Shown here: positions 1 to 10,684 of the stretch, in pieces | How the letters are laid out: every line of letters begins with the position of its first letter | Numbering within the stretch: position 1 is the first letter of the stretch | NCBI GenBank assembly: GCA_015478945.1 | Contig: JABUQX010032415.1 | Location: 77,501-102,500, forward strand | Source: Trachelipus rathkii | Lineage: Eukaryota > Arthropoda > Malacostraca > Isopoda > Trachelipodidae | Direction of reading: 5' to 3' | Length of the DNA stretch: 25,000 nucleotides | Made by a program: the position numbers and the translations under genes | Notes under the pieces: model-generated | The model's input: only the letters and a program-made list of their open reading frames with translations | What the model was told of the DNA's origin: nothing | Database searches by the model: none

Positions 1-463
1 GAATTTTGACCACGAGCCGCCACTGGTAGATATAGATATTAAAGTTAGATACAAGGACAGAATAGATGGATTTAATGATAGTGAGCTGTATTAGATGACA
101 GTCAAAAAAGAGCAAATATGTATATTGTTATAGGTTTGCAGCTTTGCAAACTATTTAAACCCTTTTATCTATAATGAGGCAATGGAGAGGAAAATCAAAT
201 CAAAGAATTTTCTTAATATATATAATTAACAAATGTTTATATCGCAAAATTTACACTTACTGGTTTGTTAAATATCCATAATTATACTTCCAACAAATAT
301 CGACAATATCATATTATACTTAAATAAATCTAAAGATTATACATAAAATTCATAAAAAAAAATAGTCACAATCAATAAAAAAGATCACTAAATAGTTCTC
401 ACCTCCAATTAATTAGCAATGGCAATGTTCGTGAGACTTAATATACACAACTTTAGCACACAG
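1..463. other. AT-rich noncoding DNA, no feature recognised
   Basis: This stretch is AT-rich with stop codons in every frame. I see no coding motif, RNA gene or terminal repeat. The last bases (about 451-463) resemble the end of the tandem-repeat unit that follows, so they may be a partial first copy. Confidence 0.6.
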
Positions 464-690
464 GTAAGTAAATATCGGAAAAATAACTCGTCATAAGAAA
501 ACTCACTTAAGAACCAATTTTAGGAGACAGCTAAGTAAATATCAAAATAATTCGTAATAAGGAAAATCACCTACTAACCAATTTTAGGACACAGTTCAGC
601 AAATATCGGAAAAGATTCGCAATAAGGAAATCACTTACTAACCAATTTTAGACACAATTACTCAATATCATTATGAATTTCAATCGAGTG
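464..690. repeat. Degenerate ~64-bp tandem repeat, about 3.5 copies
   Basis: Three successive units run 464-530, 531-594 and 595-656, about 67, 64 and 62 bp long. Partial units lie at about 451-463 and 657-690. Each unit starts with a TAAGTAAATATC-like segment, has a central segment like TTCGTAATAAGGAAAATCAC and ends with CCAATTTTAGGACACAG. Units differ by substitutions and small indels, so the array is old. In units 2 and 3 a TACTAACCAATTTTAG string looks like a branch point followed by a 3' splice site. The junction into unit 1 reads CAGGTAAGT, a consensus 5' splice site. No host gene is visible, so the splice resemblance may be chance. Confidence 0.85.
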
Positions 691-1179
691 TGAGACTTCG
701 CAATTCCAACTTCTTTCAACGATTAAACTCAATCGTAACTTGATTCCAGACACCCAGGAGGACACATGCTTCTTCGTTTCCAATCGATCCCAAGTTTAAC
801 ATCAGACGTAATGACTATCACCTTTCTTCGGCTCCGCAAGTCAGTTTGCAAATTATCACGTGGAGAGACTACTTTTAACTTGTCTGGTTCCCAGACTCAG
901 TCCCTATAAAGTAAATGTTTACCAATAACAACTTTTCCTTAAAATTTTAATAACAACAACAAAATTTTTAACTTACTTACTTACCACTTTCCACGGGAAT
1001 TTTTCTTTCTTACTTGTCTTTTTCTTTAAGTTTACTCATTCACGTCGTGGGCACCTTACGATCTCCTTTCAGTAGTTGTTTCCTCTTGAGATACAAAAAA
1101 TGATCTAACCTTTCTCTCTGAATTTTCATTAAACTTACCTTTCCATTCTATTAATTGGTTTGTTTGCTCCTACAACAAT
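691..1179. other. Noncoding DNA, nothing recognised
   Basis: The base composition is more balanced than the flanks at about 700-910, then AT-rich again. No open frame of useful length, no retroelement motif and no RNA gene is visible. Confidence 0.55.
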
Positions 1180-1437
<258 letters not shown>

Positions 1438-1685
1438 TAGTGGATTTTGCTTTAAGAAGAGATCAAGTGATCTTAAACTTCACTAAAGTTTAGAGCTTTC
1501 TAAATTTTATAGTTTGAGAATGAAATAAAGAAAGACTTCTTCGTCCACGTCAAAGAAATATGAGAAACTCTGCGGGATATTTAAGGATGTCAAATAAAGG
1601 CAGTGTAAACAATTAAAACGTCGTTCCTCATTCTGTTTTGACATATGGAGTGTATAGGGTTCAATACAAATAGGTTTTATTAAAG

Positions 1686-1686
1686 G

Positions 1687-1721
<35 letters not shown>

Positions 1722-1794
1722 ATATATAATATATATATATATATATTATAATATATATATATATATAATATATATATAATATATATATATATGA
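1686..1794. repeat. (AT)n microsatellite, second block
   Basis: An interrupted TA dinucleotide array of about 110 bp. The 113-residue minus-strand open frame that spans it (1,507-1,848) is mostly Tyr/Ile from the repeat and has no domain. Confidence 0.96.
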
Positions 1795-2403
1795 TACACG
1801 CCATATACTGAATGATTGCAGGGTGGTGTCAGCTGGAGGTTTCTTCAAACATCTTTAAGAGTACGTGGGAAGAGAAATTAGAAGGAAGAGGGGTCCCTCA
1901 CCCCTAAAACTCACGCAAAAAAAGATCCTTCTTTATATAACAGCTGAGTAAAAAAAAAAAATTTTACTGGTCAGAAACTATATATATACAGTAGGTAATA
2001 ATTGTTTTAATTTAACTTAATTCCGAAGTATATTTTCGTATTGTGTGTGTGTGAAAATTTTCCATAAGAAATATTTCTGAAATTCCGTGCTTTTCCAGTA
2101 TTTATTTTAAATTTATTTTATTTTATTGGAAAGAATCATGTTTAATTTTTGTTGTTGTTGAAAAAAGTTGATTTATATATTATCCGACTAAATCAACTTT
2201 TAATTTTAATGAGAAAACATATTTCTAAAAAATGGTCTTTCTAAAAGATCACATTTTTTACCGACTTAGGATTTTCGTGGATTTTTTAATCTTTTATATT
2301 TGACACGTAGACGAGACCTTTGTAATATTTACCAATCAAAAGCATTTTCATATGTTTAAATCCAAAATGGAAATTATTTTTGGTTTAAAACTTCCTTTAT
2401 TCA
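1795..2403. other. AT-rich noncoding DNA, nothing recognised
   Basis: This holds short A and T homopolymers and a small TTGTTGTTG run near 2,150. I see no gene-like frame or element boundary. Confidence 0.55.
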
Positions 2404-2993
<590 letters not shown>

Positions 2994-3855
2994 TCTTAAA
3001 AATTAAAATTAAATTTAAAGAAGATGGAAAATTTGATAGAACTGTCTATACGTTAAATCAATGTAGATAAAAGAACAATACCTGAATTTTAACTGCTATG
3101 CTTTTTCAAACTGCAAAATTGCTAATTACTTCACCGAGTGTTTAAGTTATCGTTGACAAGACTATTTTCGATATAAAAGTTAAAAGATCACTAAGAATTT
3201 AATAAACAATAACCTGACTTAAAATATAATAAAAAACGATAAAAAATACCTTAAATAATTTATTACCTAATATCACCGATGACATACGAAACGATAGCAT
3301 CATAGTAAATTATATAAAAGAAAAATAAAAAAAATAAAAGAAAAAAGCAAGAAGGCGTTAAACATGTCTTAAAATTCAAAAAGATTGAATCTATATATCT
3401 CTTTAACCAGCTAAAGGTGAGTACCCGACCTGGTAAAAAAGGATAAAACACAAATGATGGAAACTTTATACAACATATATTGTCTTCTATTATCTCAATA
3501 CAGATTTAAATGCTCTGAAAGTGGAAGTAATGACAAGTCATTAGTCGTATAACATTTATCCTAAAATAAGGTTGTAAAAATTGTTGAATACAATTAACTC
3601 TTAAATACGATAATATTTTCTTTGTGAATTTTTGGTAAACCATAAAAGTAGGAGAGTCTTGGAAGATACGCCTAAGAATGACAGCTCATTAAAAGATTAA
3701 TATTCATAAAGTAATTTTAACCTATTTTGAGATAATAAATTTCTAACAATTACAATGAAGATTGTAACAGCATTATTTAAGAGTGGTTCTCAATTTTAAA
3801 CAAGCAAAAAAATAAACAAACATTATTATACTTAGAGCAATAAATGAACATAATA
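2994..3855. other. AT-rich noncoding DNA upstream of the first LINE
   Basis: No coding signal or repeat family is recognisable. The 5' limit of the LINE that follows cannot be placed by sequence alone, and part of 3,780-3,860 could belong to it. Confidence 0.5.
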
Positions 3856-3939
3856 GTCAGTGGGAAAAGAACTATTTGAAAGTCTTAGAATGTTACAAGA
3901 TTCCAACCTTCGTCTAAGTCTCAAGATCCTTGTTATTCT

Positions 3940-4215
3940 CCTAACCCCTTTCCCTGGATTCCTTAACACAGACTCCCTTCATATAACGTTAGATACACAT
4001 ACCCTTCCTGTGAAAGTCCTTTTGCTCCATTTTCTGTTTTCCTTTCCTCCCCATCTTGATATATAGACGGCAGGATCCATTACTCAACAGCCTTCAAATT
4101 AAACCTGCACCGAGCCAATGTTAAGACAATCCAGCTGGCGTTATTGACCGAGGAGGAGGACTCCTTTTAACTAGGCCCAACAGATATCCCGACTTTCTCC
4201 CTTCAAAAGCTGGTA
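3940..4215 (+). pseudogene. LINE A endonuclease (APE-type) remnant
   Basis: The frame at 3,860-4,066 contains LDTHTLPVKVLLLHF followed by SFPPHLDI. This resembles the strand before the YLPPH motif in APE-type LINE endonucleases, which nick the target DNA. A VIDRGGGLL string near 4,144-4,170 resembles the segment after the GDFNAH...WG motif. The GDFNAH motif itself is not visible, so catalytic parts are missing or too mutated to see. The order agrees with the RT downstream. On its own this is a weak call; the context makes it reasonable. Confidence 0.55.
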
Positions 4216-4219
4216 TCTG

Positions 4220-4700
4220 AACTACTGATGGATACTTTTCTTAAAAACATATTATCATCGCAGCAAGCGGAAGCTTCATTCCCGCGATGCTTCCGCAGTA
4301 TGGCGTTCGCAGCCCCTTGTGGTCCCAAGAGTGTGTACAAACTAACCGGGAGAAAAAAAAAAACTACAGAGTACAAAAGAACCGCACCACCTCAAACATA
4401 AATATTCTTTAAAATGTTCTTTTCGCGAGATCTTTCCGAATTAATCGCCAAACACGTAAACCAAACTTTCGAACTTATACTTACTGTAAACTCTACACCC
4501 CTCTTTCTTCAGTGTGAAAAATATCTTACGCCCTCCAGCAATTTCTTTTCCCAGTCTTGGCGTTAACCCCAATATAAACCGATACGATCTCTCTCCAAAT
4601 GCATTATGTTTAGTTTTGGCTACCACTCGCTATGTTTCCATCCTGAAGCCTTCTCTAATTAATTGAAATTAACGCTGCATCCGCCAGACTTTCAACAGAG
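4220..4700 (+). pseudogene. LINE A endonuclease-RT linker remnant
   Basis: The string PLWSQECVQTNREKKK at about 4,311-4,360 matches the (V)PWW...C...R.K linker typical of Jockey-like ORF2 proteins just after the endonuclease. A further segment near 4,470-4,520 (SSVWKKI-like after correcting a stop) fits the INSRTPTS.VWKKI region. Frames shift repeatedly, and the antisense frame at 4,441-4,626 is only a shadow. Confidence 0.6.
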
Positions 4701-4719
4701 AAAGATCATACTACAACAG

Positions 4720-5870
4720 TCTTTACACTTGCAGAGTATCAAACGACACTGTTAAAATCCTAAAAACCGTCCCCTTGCCCAGACTTAAATTTGTACATAG
4801 ACTCCTCATATACCCTTCTTGCATCAGCTTTGTTGATCTTGTATAAACAGAATCTATAGAATCCTCTTTCCATCTATTTGAGTTGCAGCTTTGTAATCCC
4901 TATTCCCAAACCTGGGAAAGATCCGAAGGCGGACAACCAAAGAAAATACTCGCGACCTGTCATATTCGTATAATAATGGAGGTAAAATGGTTTTCAGGCC
5001 CCATCTCGCTGTTCTGAGTACCCAGCTTTTCAAAACGATTCCAGTTTGGCTTTCAGCAAAAAATCGTTCGACAGCGGATCCTTGAAAACTGATCATACAG
5101 CGGAAATCTTCTCAAACTGTGTCTTGGCTTTTCAAACCTTGAAAAAGCTTATGTCACAACGTGAAGAAAGTTCTCCGAAAAACTCCACTCGATTCATTTC
5201 CGAGGACAATTATAAGATGCCTTGCGTCAAAGGGCCATCCAGTTCGCGTTCTCTGCTCTATCACGACACTACGGCTACAGAAGGTGCTTCCGCAGCAGTT
5301 GTTCTTATTTATTACTATTGCCTCCATTCACACATCGTACCTCATCCCAAAGGTCATTTTTGTTCTCTATGTGATGACCTTGCCCTATGTATTCCGGTCC
5401 AGGCGCCATTTCGTTGAACGCAAATTCAAACAGCTTTTGAGAGATTTCACATGGCTAACTCATCCTTCTTTTCTTACCAAATAAAAACCCATCAGCAGTC
5501 TTTTAGAAAAAGGAAATCGAGAAACTTGCCTACCTTTCCTCCCGCAAACCTAACCTATATGGTCGCACATTCGCTAACTTTCACAAGTCAATATCTTCTA
5601 ACTCATCGAGATGACCACTTACATACCCAACCGCCACAATTAAAACTGAAAACGAGCTGCATCCTGCTGCCTATTTCGTTCATCTCTCTCAAAATCTGAG
5701 AGGATTGCTGATCACAATTCCTGTTAACGTCTACAATCGCCCTAATCCATCAAGCGGACTATGCTGCGTAGTATATGGTCAGTCCTGCCCAACTCTACCA
5801 ACCTAAATCCCATCCAAAATGAGACGATCCGTATTTCCAGTGCAGCCTTCCGATATCTCCCCAGGTGAGC
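4720..5870 (+). pseudogene. LINE A reverse transcriptase domain, multiply frameshifted
   Basis: RT motifs appear in order. VIPIPKPGKDPK lies at 4,893-4,928, QFGFQQKNRSTADP at 5,042-5,083 and FSNLEKAYVTT at 5,129-5,161, where the canonical DLEKAYDTTW has lost its first catalytic Asp to Asn. The EGVPQGSVLS region is seen only as TEGASAAVVL near 5,278-5,308. PKGHFCSLCDDLAL at 5,346-5,387 corresponds to the catalytic YVDD box with a Val/Tyr-region indel. RRHFVERKFKQLL follows near 5,401-5,440, and QNETIRISSAAFRYLPR at 5,815-5,865 marks the post-RT region. Internal stops and at least five frame changes make it a clear pseudogene. Confidence 0.9.
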
Positions 5871-6149
5871 CTTGTGAAGTTGAAATTCTATGTGATCTCA
5901 CTCTCTCCCTAAAGGAATCATCATTGCAATAAGTTCTCGCTTTCAAAACTCACATACCTCGCCTGACACGCGATTCTTGCGTGACCGATACCACAGAATC
6001 CTCCTTACGGCATTTTTAAAACATGTTTTAATTTAATTCTCAACATTCTCTTCAAAAGGACCATATGCTACAACCATATATGAAGGTATATCACTGCTAT
6101 CCCTGCTCCCACGATCTGCCTGCCTGACCTCCTCTGCCAAATCAGCCAC

Positions 6150-6396
6150 TCCCGCTAACTTCGCTAAAGATCATTCCATCTCATTCCGCAGTTCACGGAG
6201 GATTTATTCCAATGTTTACTGACGGCTCTAAAAACAGGGGACAGTGTGGGTGCACCTCCCGTCTTCCCTGACCTAATATCTCCCACCTCATGCTTCAATT
6301 TACGCGAATAATGCCCGTAATGATGCCCTCTTTCTAATTTTATTCCTTAAACAAACCCACTCATGCATTTATTCAACTTACTGGAGCCTCCAAGCG
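6150..6396 (+). pseudogene. LINE A RNase H domain, 5' half, broken by insertion
   Basis: MFTDGSKNRGQCGCT at 6,212-6,256 is the FTDGS(K) motif carrying the first catalytic Asp of the LINE-encoded RNase H, which removes RNA from the RNA:DNA hybrid. PHASIYANNA at 6,286-6,315 corresponds to the (P)HASI(Y/F)TAE segment, but the catalytic Glu is not preserved. CIYSTYWSLQAF at 6,365-6,400 corresponds to the YSDS.S.LQA segment with its catalytic Asp replaced. The domain stops exactly at the poly-T of the nested element. Its continuation is expected beyond about 7,790-7,990. Confidence 0.85.
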
Positions 6397-6413
6397 TTTT
6401 TTTTTTTTTTTTT
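6397..6413 (-). other. Poly-A tail of LINE B (poly-T on plus strand)
   Basis: A run of 17 T interrupts the LINE A RNase H reading (…LQAF) and is followed by the minus-strand LINE B 3' region. It is the expected scar of target-primed reverse transcription. I could not find a convincing target-site duplication on the far side. Confidence 0.8.
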
Positions 6414-6691
6414 ACCAAGTGTCACCTTACATTTGGGCGAAGCCGATTCAAGGAGGATGTTGCACGCCTCAGAAGTCACACTTAACGCAAATTACCAGAT
6501 GAGCACAGACCAGGCTTTGAAGTGGGGGAGATTATATTGACCAAATGGAAGAAATTCACAGAACTTAGGCTTCATTAGATAATATAACCTTAAAAACATT
6601 AAGCCGATTACAAATATCCATCATAAAACTTAGTGCCAGACACAGCACCCCTAGTTCTACGAGCTCCGTAAAGGTGTGGATATGACGCTGA

Positions 6692-7700
6692 TTAAATTCC
6701 TCGACACCTGCCGCTGCGTCCGGGGTACCTATAAAAAAAATAAAAAGAAAGATAAAGCACCAACATCGCCGAACGCCGCAAAAAATAGAGGGTCAAGTCG
6801 AAGTGAAAAGATTGAGAAGAAAATTTGGGCTTTGACTCGACCCTGTCCAAAAAGCCGGGTGAAACCAGAGCCCCCCCAGATTGAGAGCAGTACTCATACA
6901 AGGGTGGCTATATTTTATTTTGTGATACACAAGAGGAAAAAAAATCTCTAGGTCAAAACAGAATCCAGTTCTTTGACGCCGCTCTAGCAACCGTTGTGAT
7001 GAGTGGTTTTCCAAGTCACACACCAAATTTTTTTGTTTTATGTTAAGGCCAAGATTTTAATGTCAAACAGGATGAGACGAACTGAACCTTCAAAGAGATA
7101 GAAGTCGGGCAAGCTTTTAGAGAGGTAGTTGTAGAAGTTTAGTCTTTAAAAGAATTAAAAATTTCACCAAGTGAGACGACCCCACTCGGAACATAGATAT
7201 CCAGTTCAGCGAGAATAGAATCGTAAAGATTAAGACGAGAGCAATTCTAGAAAGTAAAATACGGAGCAGAATAAATGAGTTTGAAGAATGAAGGGATCCA
7301 TCGCATACGAGGATAGATTATTTAGAGTGCAGGTGAGTAATATCATAATTAAAGTAAATAAAGTAGGAGAAAGACAGAAACCTGATAGAACACCACAATT
7401 AACAGAAAAAGAAGAAGTCGCCCGTCAACAACAACGATATGGAACGATTTGAGAAGAAACTAGACATGAGTAAGAAAAGAGAAGGAGAAACCCAAAGCAG
7501 GGAGCTTAGAGCAGTGACCGCGTGCACACCCTCAAATCTTTTGGAGTATGTCAAGCGCCATCCACGAGTCTTCCCCGTAGTTCCAAGGCGAAAAACCATA
7601 AATCAGTAAATAAGGAAAGTATATCCCAGTAGACCCGACCCGAAAGCCGTACTCGATCAGAAAAAGGAATGAGATCCATGATATCTAAGAAATGAGAAGT
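6692..7700 (-). pseudogene. LINE B reverse transcriptase and C-terminal region, frameshifted
   Basis: The minus-strand frame at 6,692-6,901 holds EYCSQSGGA, LDRVESK and, further on, LYFLRRSAMLVLYLSFYFFYRY. This is the LDRVESKA...L..RR..ASL.LFYRYY post-RT segment known from several animal LINE families. The frame at 7,399-7,599 holds SSFFSNRSIS. At 7,296-7,309 the YADD box reads SYAMDP, so the catalytic Asp pair is lost. The protein cannot be made from one frame. Antisense plus-strand frames such as 6,676-6,951 are shadows. Confidence 0.85.
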
Positions 7701-7990
7701 GGAAGGTTCCAAGATCTTAAGATAGAAAAACAATATCATTAGGCGATAGCTAGAAGAAGCAACGGCTAAAGCCCTCTATCAAAAACACAAACTGTATCCG
7801 CCTGTACAAAAATTCTTCGCTGCTCCACTCTTCGCAAGAAACAAAAACACATGTGGGATCCTCTCCACGTAGGGTAACTGCGCTATGAAATTGCAAGAGA
7901 CCAAGAGAAATGCAGCTTCCCTTTCCGGAGCGTTCTAGGTACCTTCCGATACCATCGACAAATCGACTCATTAAACTGATTATTATTCCT

Positions 7991-8270
7991 GCCTCTCCGG
8001 ACAATCAGAAATGCTGCTGCGAAGTGATCAGTTGGTGTAACGAAAGTTAAAACTGAACATTGGCAATGTCTTCCTCCGCACGACGTAAGCGCTTACACGA
8101 AGTGAAATATGCACGCCTCGCACTGACCACACCATTACTCACAGCCAATGCATGTCACGGGATTCCCCTCCATTCCAAACTTGTCGCGCCAATGCTTCAT
8201 TATTGCTCTCAATGGACCCATCGCTAGTAAGTTCCTGCTCTTATCCTTCACTCCTCATATCTTAACATAA
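7991..8270 (+). mobile_element. LINE fossil A, right part (end of ORF2)
   Basis: LINE A resumes after the nested element. SSSARRKRLHEVKYARLA at 8,069-8,122 matches the conserved (W).SSSRR.RR.EV.LARLRIGHTRLTH segment after RNase H. In another frame QCMSRDSPPFQTC starts at 8,146 and matches the HLMSRDSPP.C..C segment, followed by SLLLSMDPSL. A stop follows near 8,260, and the 3' UTR probably runs into 8,270-8,460. The segment from about 7,800 to 7,990 is too degraded to assign to A or B. Together with 3,860-6,396 it makes one ORF2 of usual order, cut by about 1.4-1.6 kb. Confidence 0.85.
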
Positions 8271-8669
8271 TTTTATTATTTAACATAGACTATATATAAT
8301 GTAAAGGACATTCTGCAAACATCATCGGAATACAGCTACACTAATTAATTCCCTTTCATCTATTTAAAGTACTTTTACGACATAAAAAGTATAAGCCAGA
8401 CCAATCCATAGTTATTTTCAACCTTATGCCGCTTCCCTGTGCCTGGCGTCCGTATACGTAACACAAAAAATATATATAAAAATTAAATATATATAAGCAT
8501 CATCCACCTCTTCCCAAAAATTGGTAAGGGCATCATCATCGAAACAGAAAAAGTGTAGAAGAATAGATACAAGTTGAAAAGAAACCCAGCCTTAACTATT
8601 AGTATAAGAATTAGTGAAACTCGTCGCAGTCAGATAAATCCACCCTAGAGTTCAGGGGACCATCGACGG
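8271..8669. other. AT-rich DNA, possibly the LINE A 3' UTR then unassigned
   Basis: No frame or motif is recognised. Short AT runs occur near 8,285 and 8,468-8,500. The stretch lies between the end of LINE A ORF2 and the end of the minus-strand LINE C, so it probably holds both 3' UTRs. Confidence 0.45.
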
Positions 8670-9490
8670 ACCCTCACTATGCATCTCGTCAATGTGTGGT
8701 CTGGCCCAGGTGGGCCACAAACCATACCCCCTCACAAAACCCCTCATTTCACTCCTATTATGCACCTTCTTCTCCCTCTGTCAAACTTCCAACTTCCTCC
8801 TCCAGGCATTCTTTCACCGACTCCATCCACTTTCTCTTCAGTCTCGCGGTCGATTCCCAGCACACTTCACCACTATACATCGCCCTTAACAAGCCGAACT
8901 ATCACCATCCGTTCAAAATGACCAAACCATCTCAAACTTTACTTATATTCTCATCATTTATCCCTTTCTCACAACCACAAAACTTCCTAATACGTTCATT
9001 CCTCATGTTATCAATTCTTCTAACACCTAACACACCCACCTAAGATTGTCCATCTATACACATGTACTTTAGATAATACCTCTTATTCCAGAAACCATAT
9101 TCTCACTACTATACATTAACACTGAACAACATACCCTCATGTAAGACCTAGCCAGCTCAACATTCCTTAACACCAACGATTTTATTGCACCATCCACCTT
9201 CCTGTCTCACAACTTTCCTACTACACTCTGCATCATCGCCCTTTCATTCTTCATATCGTATTAAATATAAACTCAAGACTCTTGTTGCTGATGGTTACCA
9301 TTCCTCATTCATACCGAGTCTGTCCTCACTCACAACCATACCCTTCTCACAAAACTTTTATTCACTTCCTCCTACATACCCTGCCAAATCTCTCTACAAT
9401 TCCTCTCAACTCTCTTCAGATTCACCAAAACAAAACCAAATCATCCTCATAAAAGTTAAGCACCCTCCAGTCTCTTTAAATTTGCTTCGT
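8670..9490 (-). mobile_element. LINE fossil C, 3' part of an RT-encoding ORF, minus strand
   Basis: Reading the minus strand downward from 9,490, family motifs appear in order. VLMYSSENMV is at 9,093-9,134 (canonical P.L(L/M)YGSE) and MDNLR at 9,039-9,053. RRIDNMRNERIRKFCG lies at about 8,978-9,025, SLRWFGHFERMV at 8,903-8,938 and KRKWMESVKECLEE at about 8,795-8,838. NRSEMRGFVRG is at 8,727-8,759. This is the C-terminal part of a LINE RT protein with the conserved LRWFGH.ERM and GRP..RW.D.V...L signatures, common in arthropod genomes. The RT catalytic core is absent or lost in the AT-rich DNA beyond 9,490. At least three frame changes and several stops mean it is dead. The C/T-rich plus-strand frames here (8,679-9,043, 9,185-9,574) are antisense shadows. 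Confidence 0.88.
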
Positions 9491-9499
9491 TTAAAAAAT

Positions 9500-9640
9500 T
9501 CCGCACACCCCTATTTCTCAATATATAATATTATATATATAAAATATACTATAATAATATATACATATAATTAAATATATATATATACAAAATTTAAAAT
9601 AGTATATGTATATATATATATAAATTTTTTTTACAGATAT
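9500..9640. repeat. AT-rich simple repeat, degenerate
   Basis: Interrupted TA steps run from about 9,520 to 9,625 and end in a short T run. They truncate the recognisable part of LINE C on its 5' side. Confidence 0.8.
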
Positions 9641-10234
9641 AATGATAAAGTTGTTTACTAGCTAAAATTGCGTGGGTCGAAGAAGACTTGGAATAAAAAA
9701 CAGACTGTAAAATGTAATTAAATAGTCAAACTTGGAACACTATCAGTACGACGGCACGTACATGGCGATGGCTCTCTGAACAATGCGTGCATGGATTGAC
9801 CATGTTTGAGCAGCCTTTTATACAAACTTATAAAAAGATCATTAAGGGCGAAATTTCTCATTATGATTATACAATATTAATTATAATAACATATAATATA
9901 AATATATAATACATAATACATTAGAAATATATAATACCTATAGAAATATAATAAATATGGACATATAAATGAAATTTAATAAAATCCAAATCGACCCCAG
10001 AAAAGGCAGCCTGTAACTGGTTATATATATAGTCTCATTCTGAAATTCCCAAGACGTATATAAAAGAAATAAATGTTAAAAAGTATTTATTAATGTTAGT
10101 AAATTATTGCATCAATTTGATATTAGTAAAAAGATTAACTAAAAAGGTTTAAATGTCTCAGAAAAAATTAAAAGAAACTAAGCACTGTCTATTTAATTGA
10201 CTTTTAGTTTAAAGAAGAAAACTTCTTGAAGCTT
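9641..10234. other. AT-rich noncoding DNA
   Basis: No gene is recognisable. Degenerate AT repeats occur at about 9,870-9,965. The slightly more balanced segment at 9,660-9,830 carries no motif that I know. Confidence 0.5.
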
Positions 10235-10372
10235 TATCCCCTTCGCAGTGGTAACACGGGACTACAGAAAAATAAACTTAAGCCGGCTATCCCAAGCCGT
10301 CCTCCACCACGTTTCGCAGCCGAAGTTTTAAATTCTTCCGGGTACAAAATAAAACTCAAGACTGCACCGCGG
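10235..10372 (-). mobile_element. SINE copy 2, headless (no tRNA part)
   Basis: This segment aligns along its whole length with 10,763-10,887 of the complete copy. Shared blocks include GGTAACACGG, TAAGCCG(G)CTAT, CAC(A/G)(A/T)(C/T)(T/G)T(C/T)GCA, TTTAATTCTT(C/G)C and a terminal CGCGG. It lacks anything like the tRNA-derived head beyond 10,372, so it is 5'-truncated or has lost the head. Such elements are non-autonomous and depend on a LINE for movement; which one cannot be told here. Confidence 0.72.
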
Positions 10373-10684
10373 AAAGAAAAAAGTATCATAAATTAAAGTA
10401 TTATGATGGAGCTTAATAAAGTTTGCAAAGTATAATCCAAGACTAAAGCTGCTATAGTGGGAGGAGACTATTGCAGCCTAAATTTAGAAACTAAAACTGA
10501 TTATATCCAAAGAGCTTATAAAAAACGAATGTCTAAATTTGGTCTAACGATTATGCAGTTTACTAATCTCTTCTTAACTTTACTCCCACAATTGTAAAAA
10601 ATAATACCATTTTATACGTTATGGCTCCATTTCATAGTATCATTTACAGAATAATGTTAGATAGATCTAAGATATAATATGTAT
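10373..10684. other. AT-rich noncoding DNA between two SINE copies
   Basis: Nothing recognised. No open frame of useful length. Confidence 0.5.

Larger units (their letters stand above)
3860..6396 (+). mobile_element. LINE fossil A, left part (endonuclease, RT, start of RNase H)
   Basis: This is the decayed ORF2 of a Jockey/I-group type non-LTR retrotransposon, an element that copies itself by nicking DNA and reverse-transcribing its RNA at the nick. Domains occur in the expected order: an endonuclease piece (about 3,950-4,210), a linker (4,220-4,700), RT (about 4,720-5,870) and RNase H from about 6,150. Key RT strings are VIPIPKPGKDPK at 4,893, QFGFQQKNRSTADP at 5,042 and FSNLEKAYVTT at 5,129. 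The reading frame changes every few dozen codons and stops are frequent, so no functional protein is possible. The element is interrupted at 6,397 by a minus-strand LINE and resumes beyond it. Clade assignment is inferred from remembered motifs. ORF1 and the 5' UTR are not seen. Confidence 0.88.
6397..7790 (-). mobile_element. LINE fossil B, minus strand, nested inside LINE A
   Basis: This is a 5'-truncated non-LTR retrotransposon inserted antisense into LINE A. Its 3' poly-A tail is the 17-base poly-T at 6,397-6,413. Reading the minus strand from about 7,790 down, RT motifs appear in order: an EYGFRVGSTG segment near 7,630-7,660 (canonical GFR.GRSTGD), LTDLWFFALE-like residues, WNYGEDSWMALDI near 7,555-7,590, SFFSNRSIS near 7,440, PTLFTLIMILLTCTLNNL then SYAMDP (the YADD box, 7,296-7,309) and LVKFLILLKTKLLQLPLSKS near 7,100-7,170. 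EYCSQSGGALVSPGFLDRVES follows near 6,830-6,895. Stops and frame changes are frequent. The right boundary is uncertain, between about 7,790 and 7,990. The element belongs to a different lineage from LINE A and carries no RNase H that I can see. Confidence 0.87.

Noticed and set aside
1507..1848. A 113-residue minus-strand frame rich in Tyr and Ile
   Set aside because: Most of it is translated AT microsatellite.
6391..7870. Target-site duplication flanking LINE B (a CTCCA-like word on both sides)
   Set aside because: The match is only a few bases with mismatches and the right boundary is unknown.
7750..8004. An 84-residue minus-strand frame as an extension of the LINE B ORF
   Set aside because: Its lower end may belong to LINE B, but the upper part lies where LINE A should resume and shows no RT motif in this frame. 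The boundary is left open.
8679..9043. Overlapping plus-strand frames rich in Ser, Pro and Thr
   Set aside because: They are antisense to LINE C, whose minus-strand reading carries ordered family motifs.
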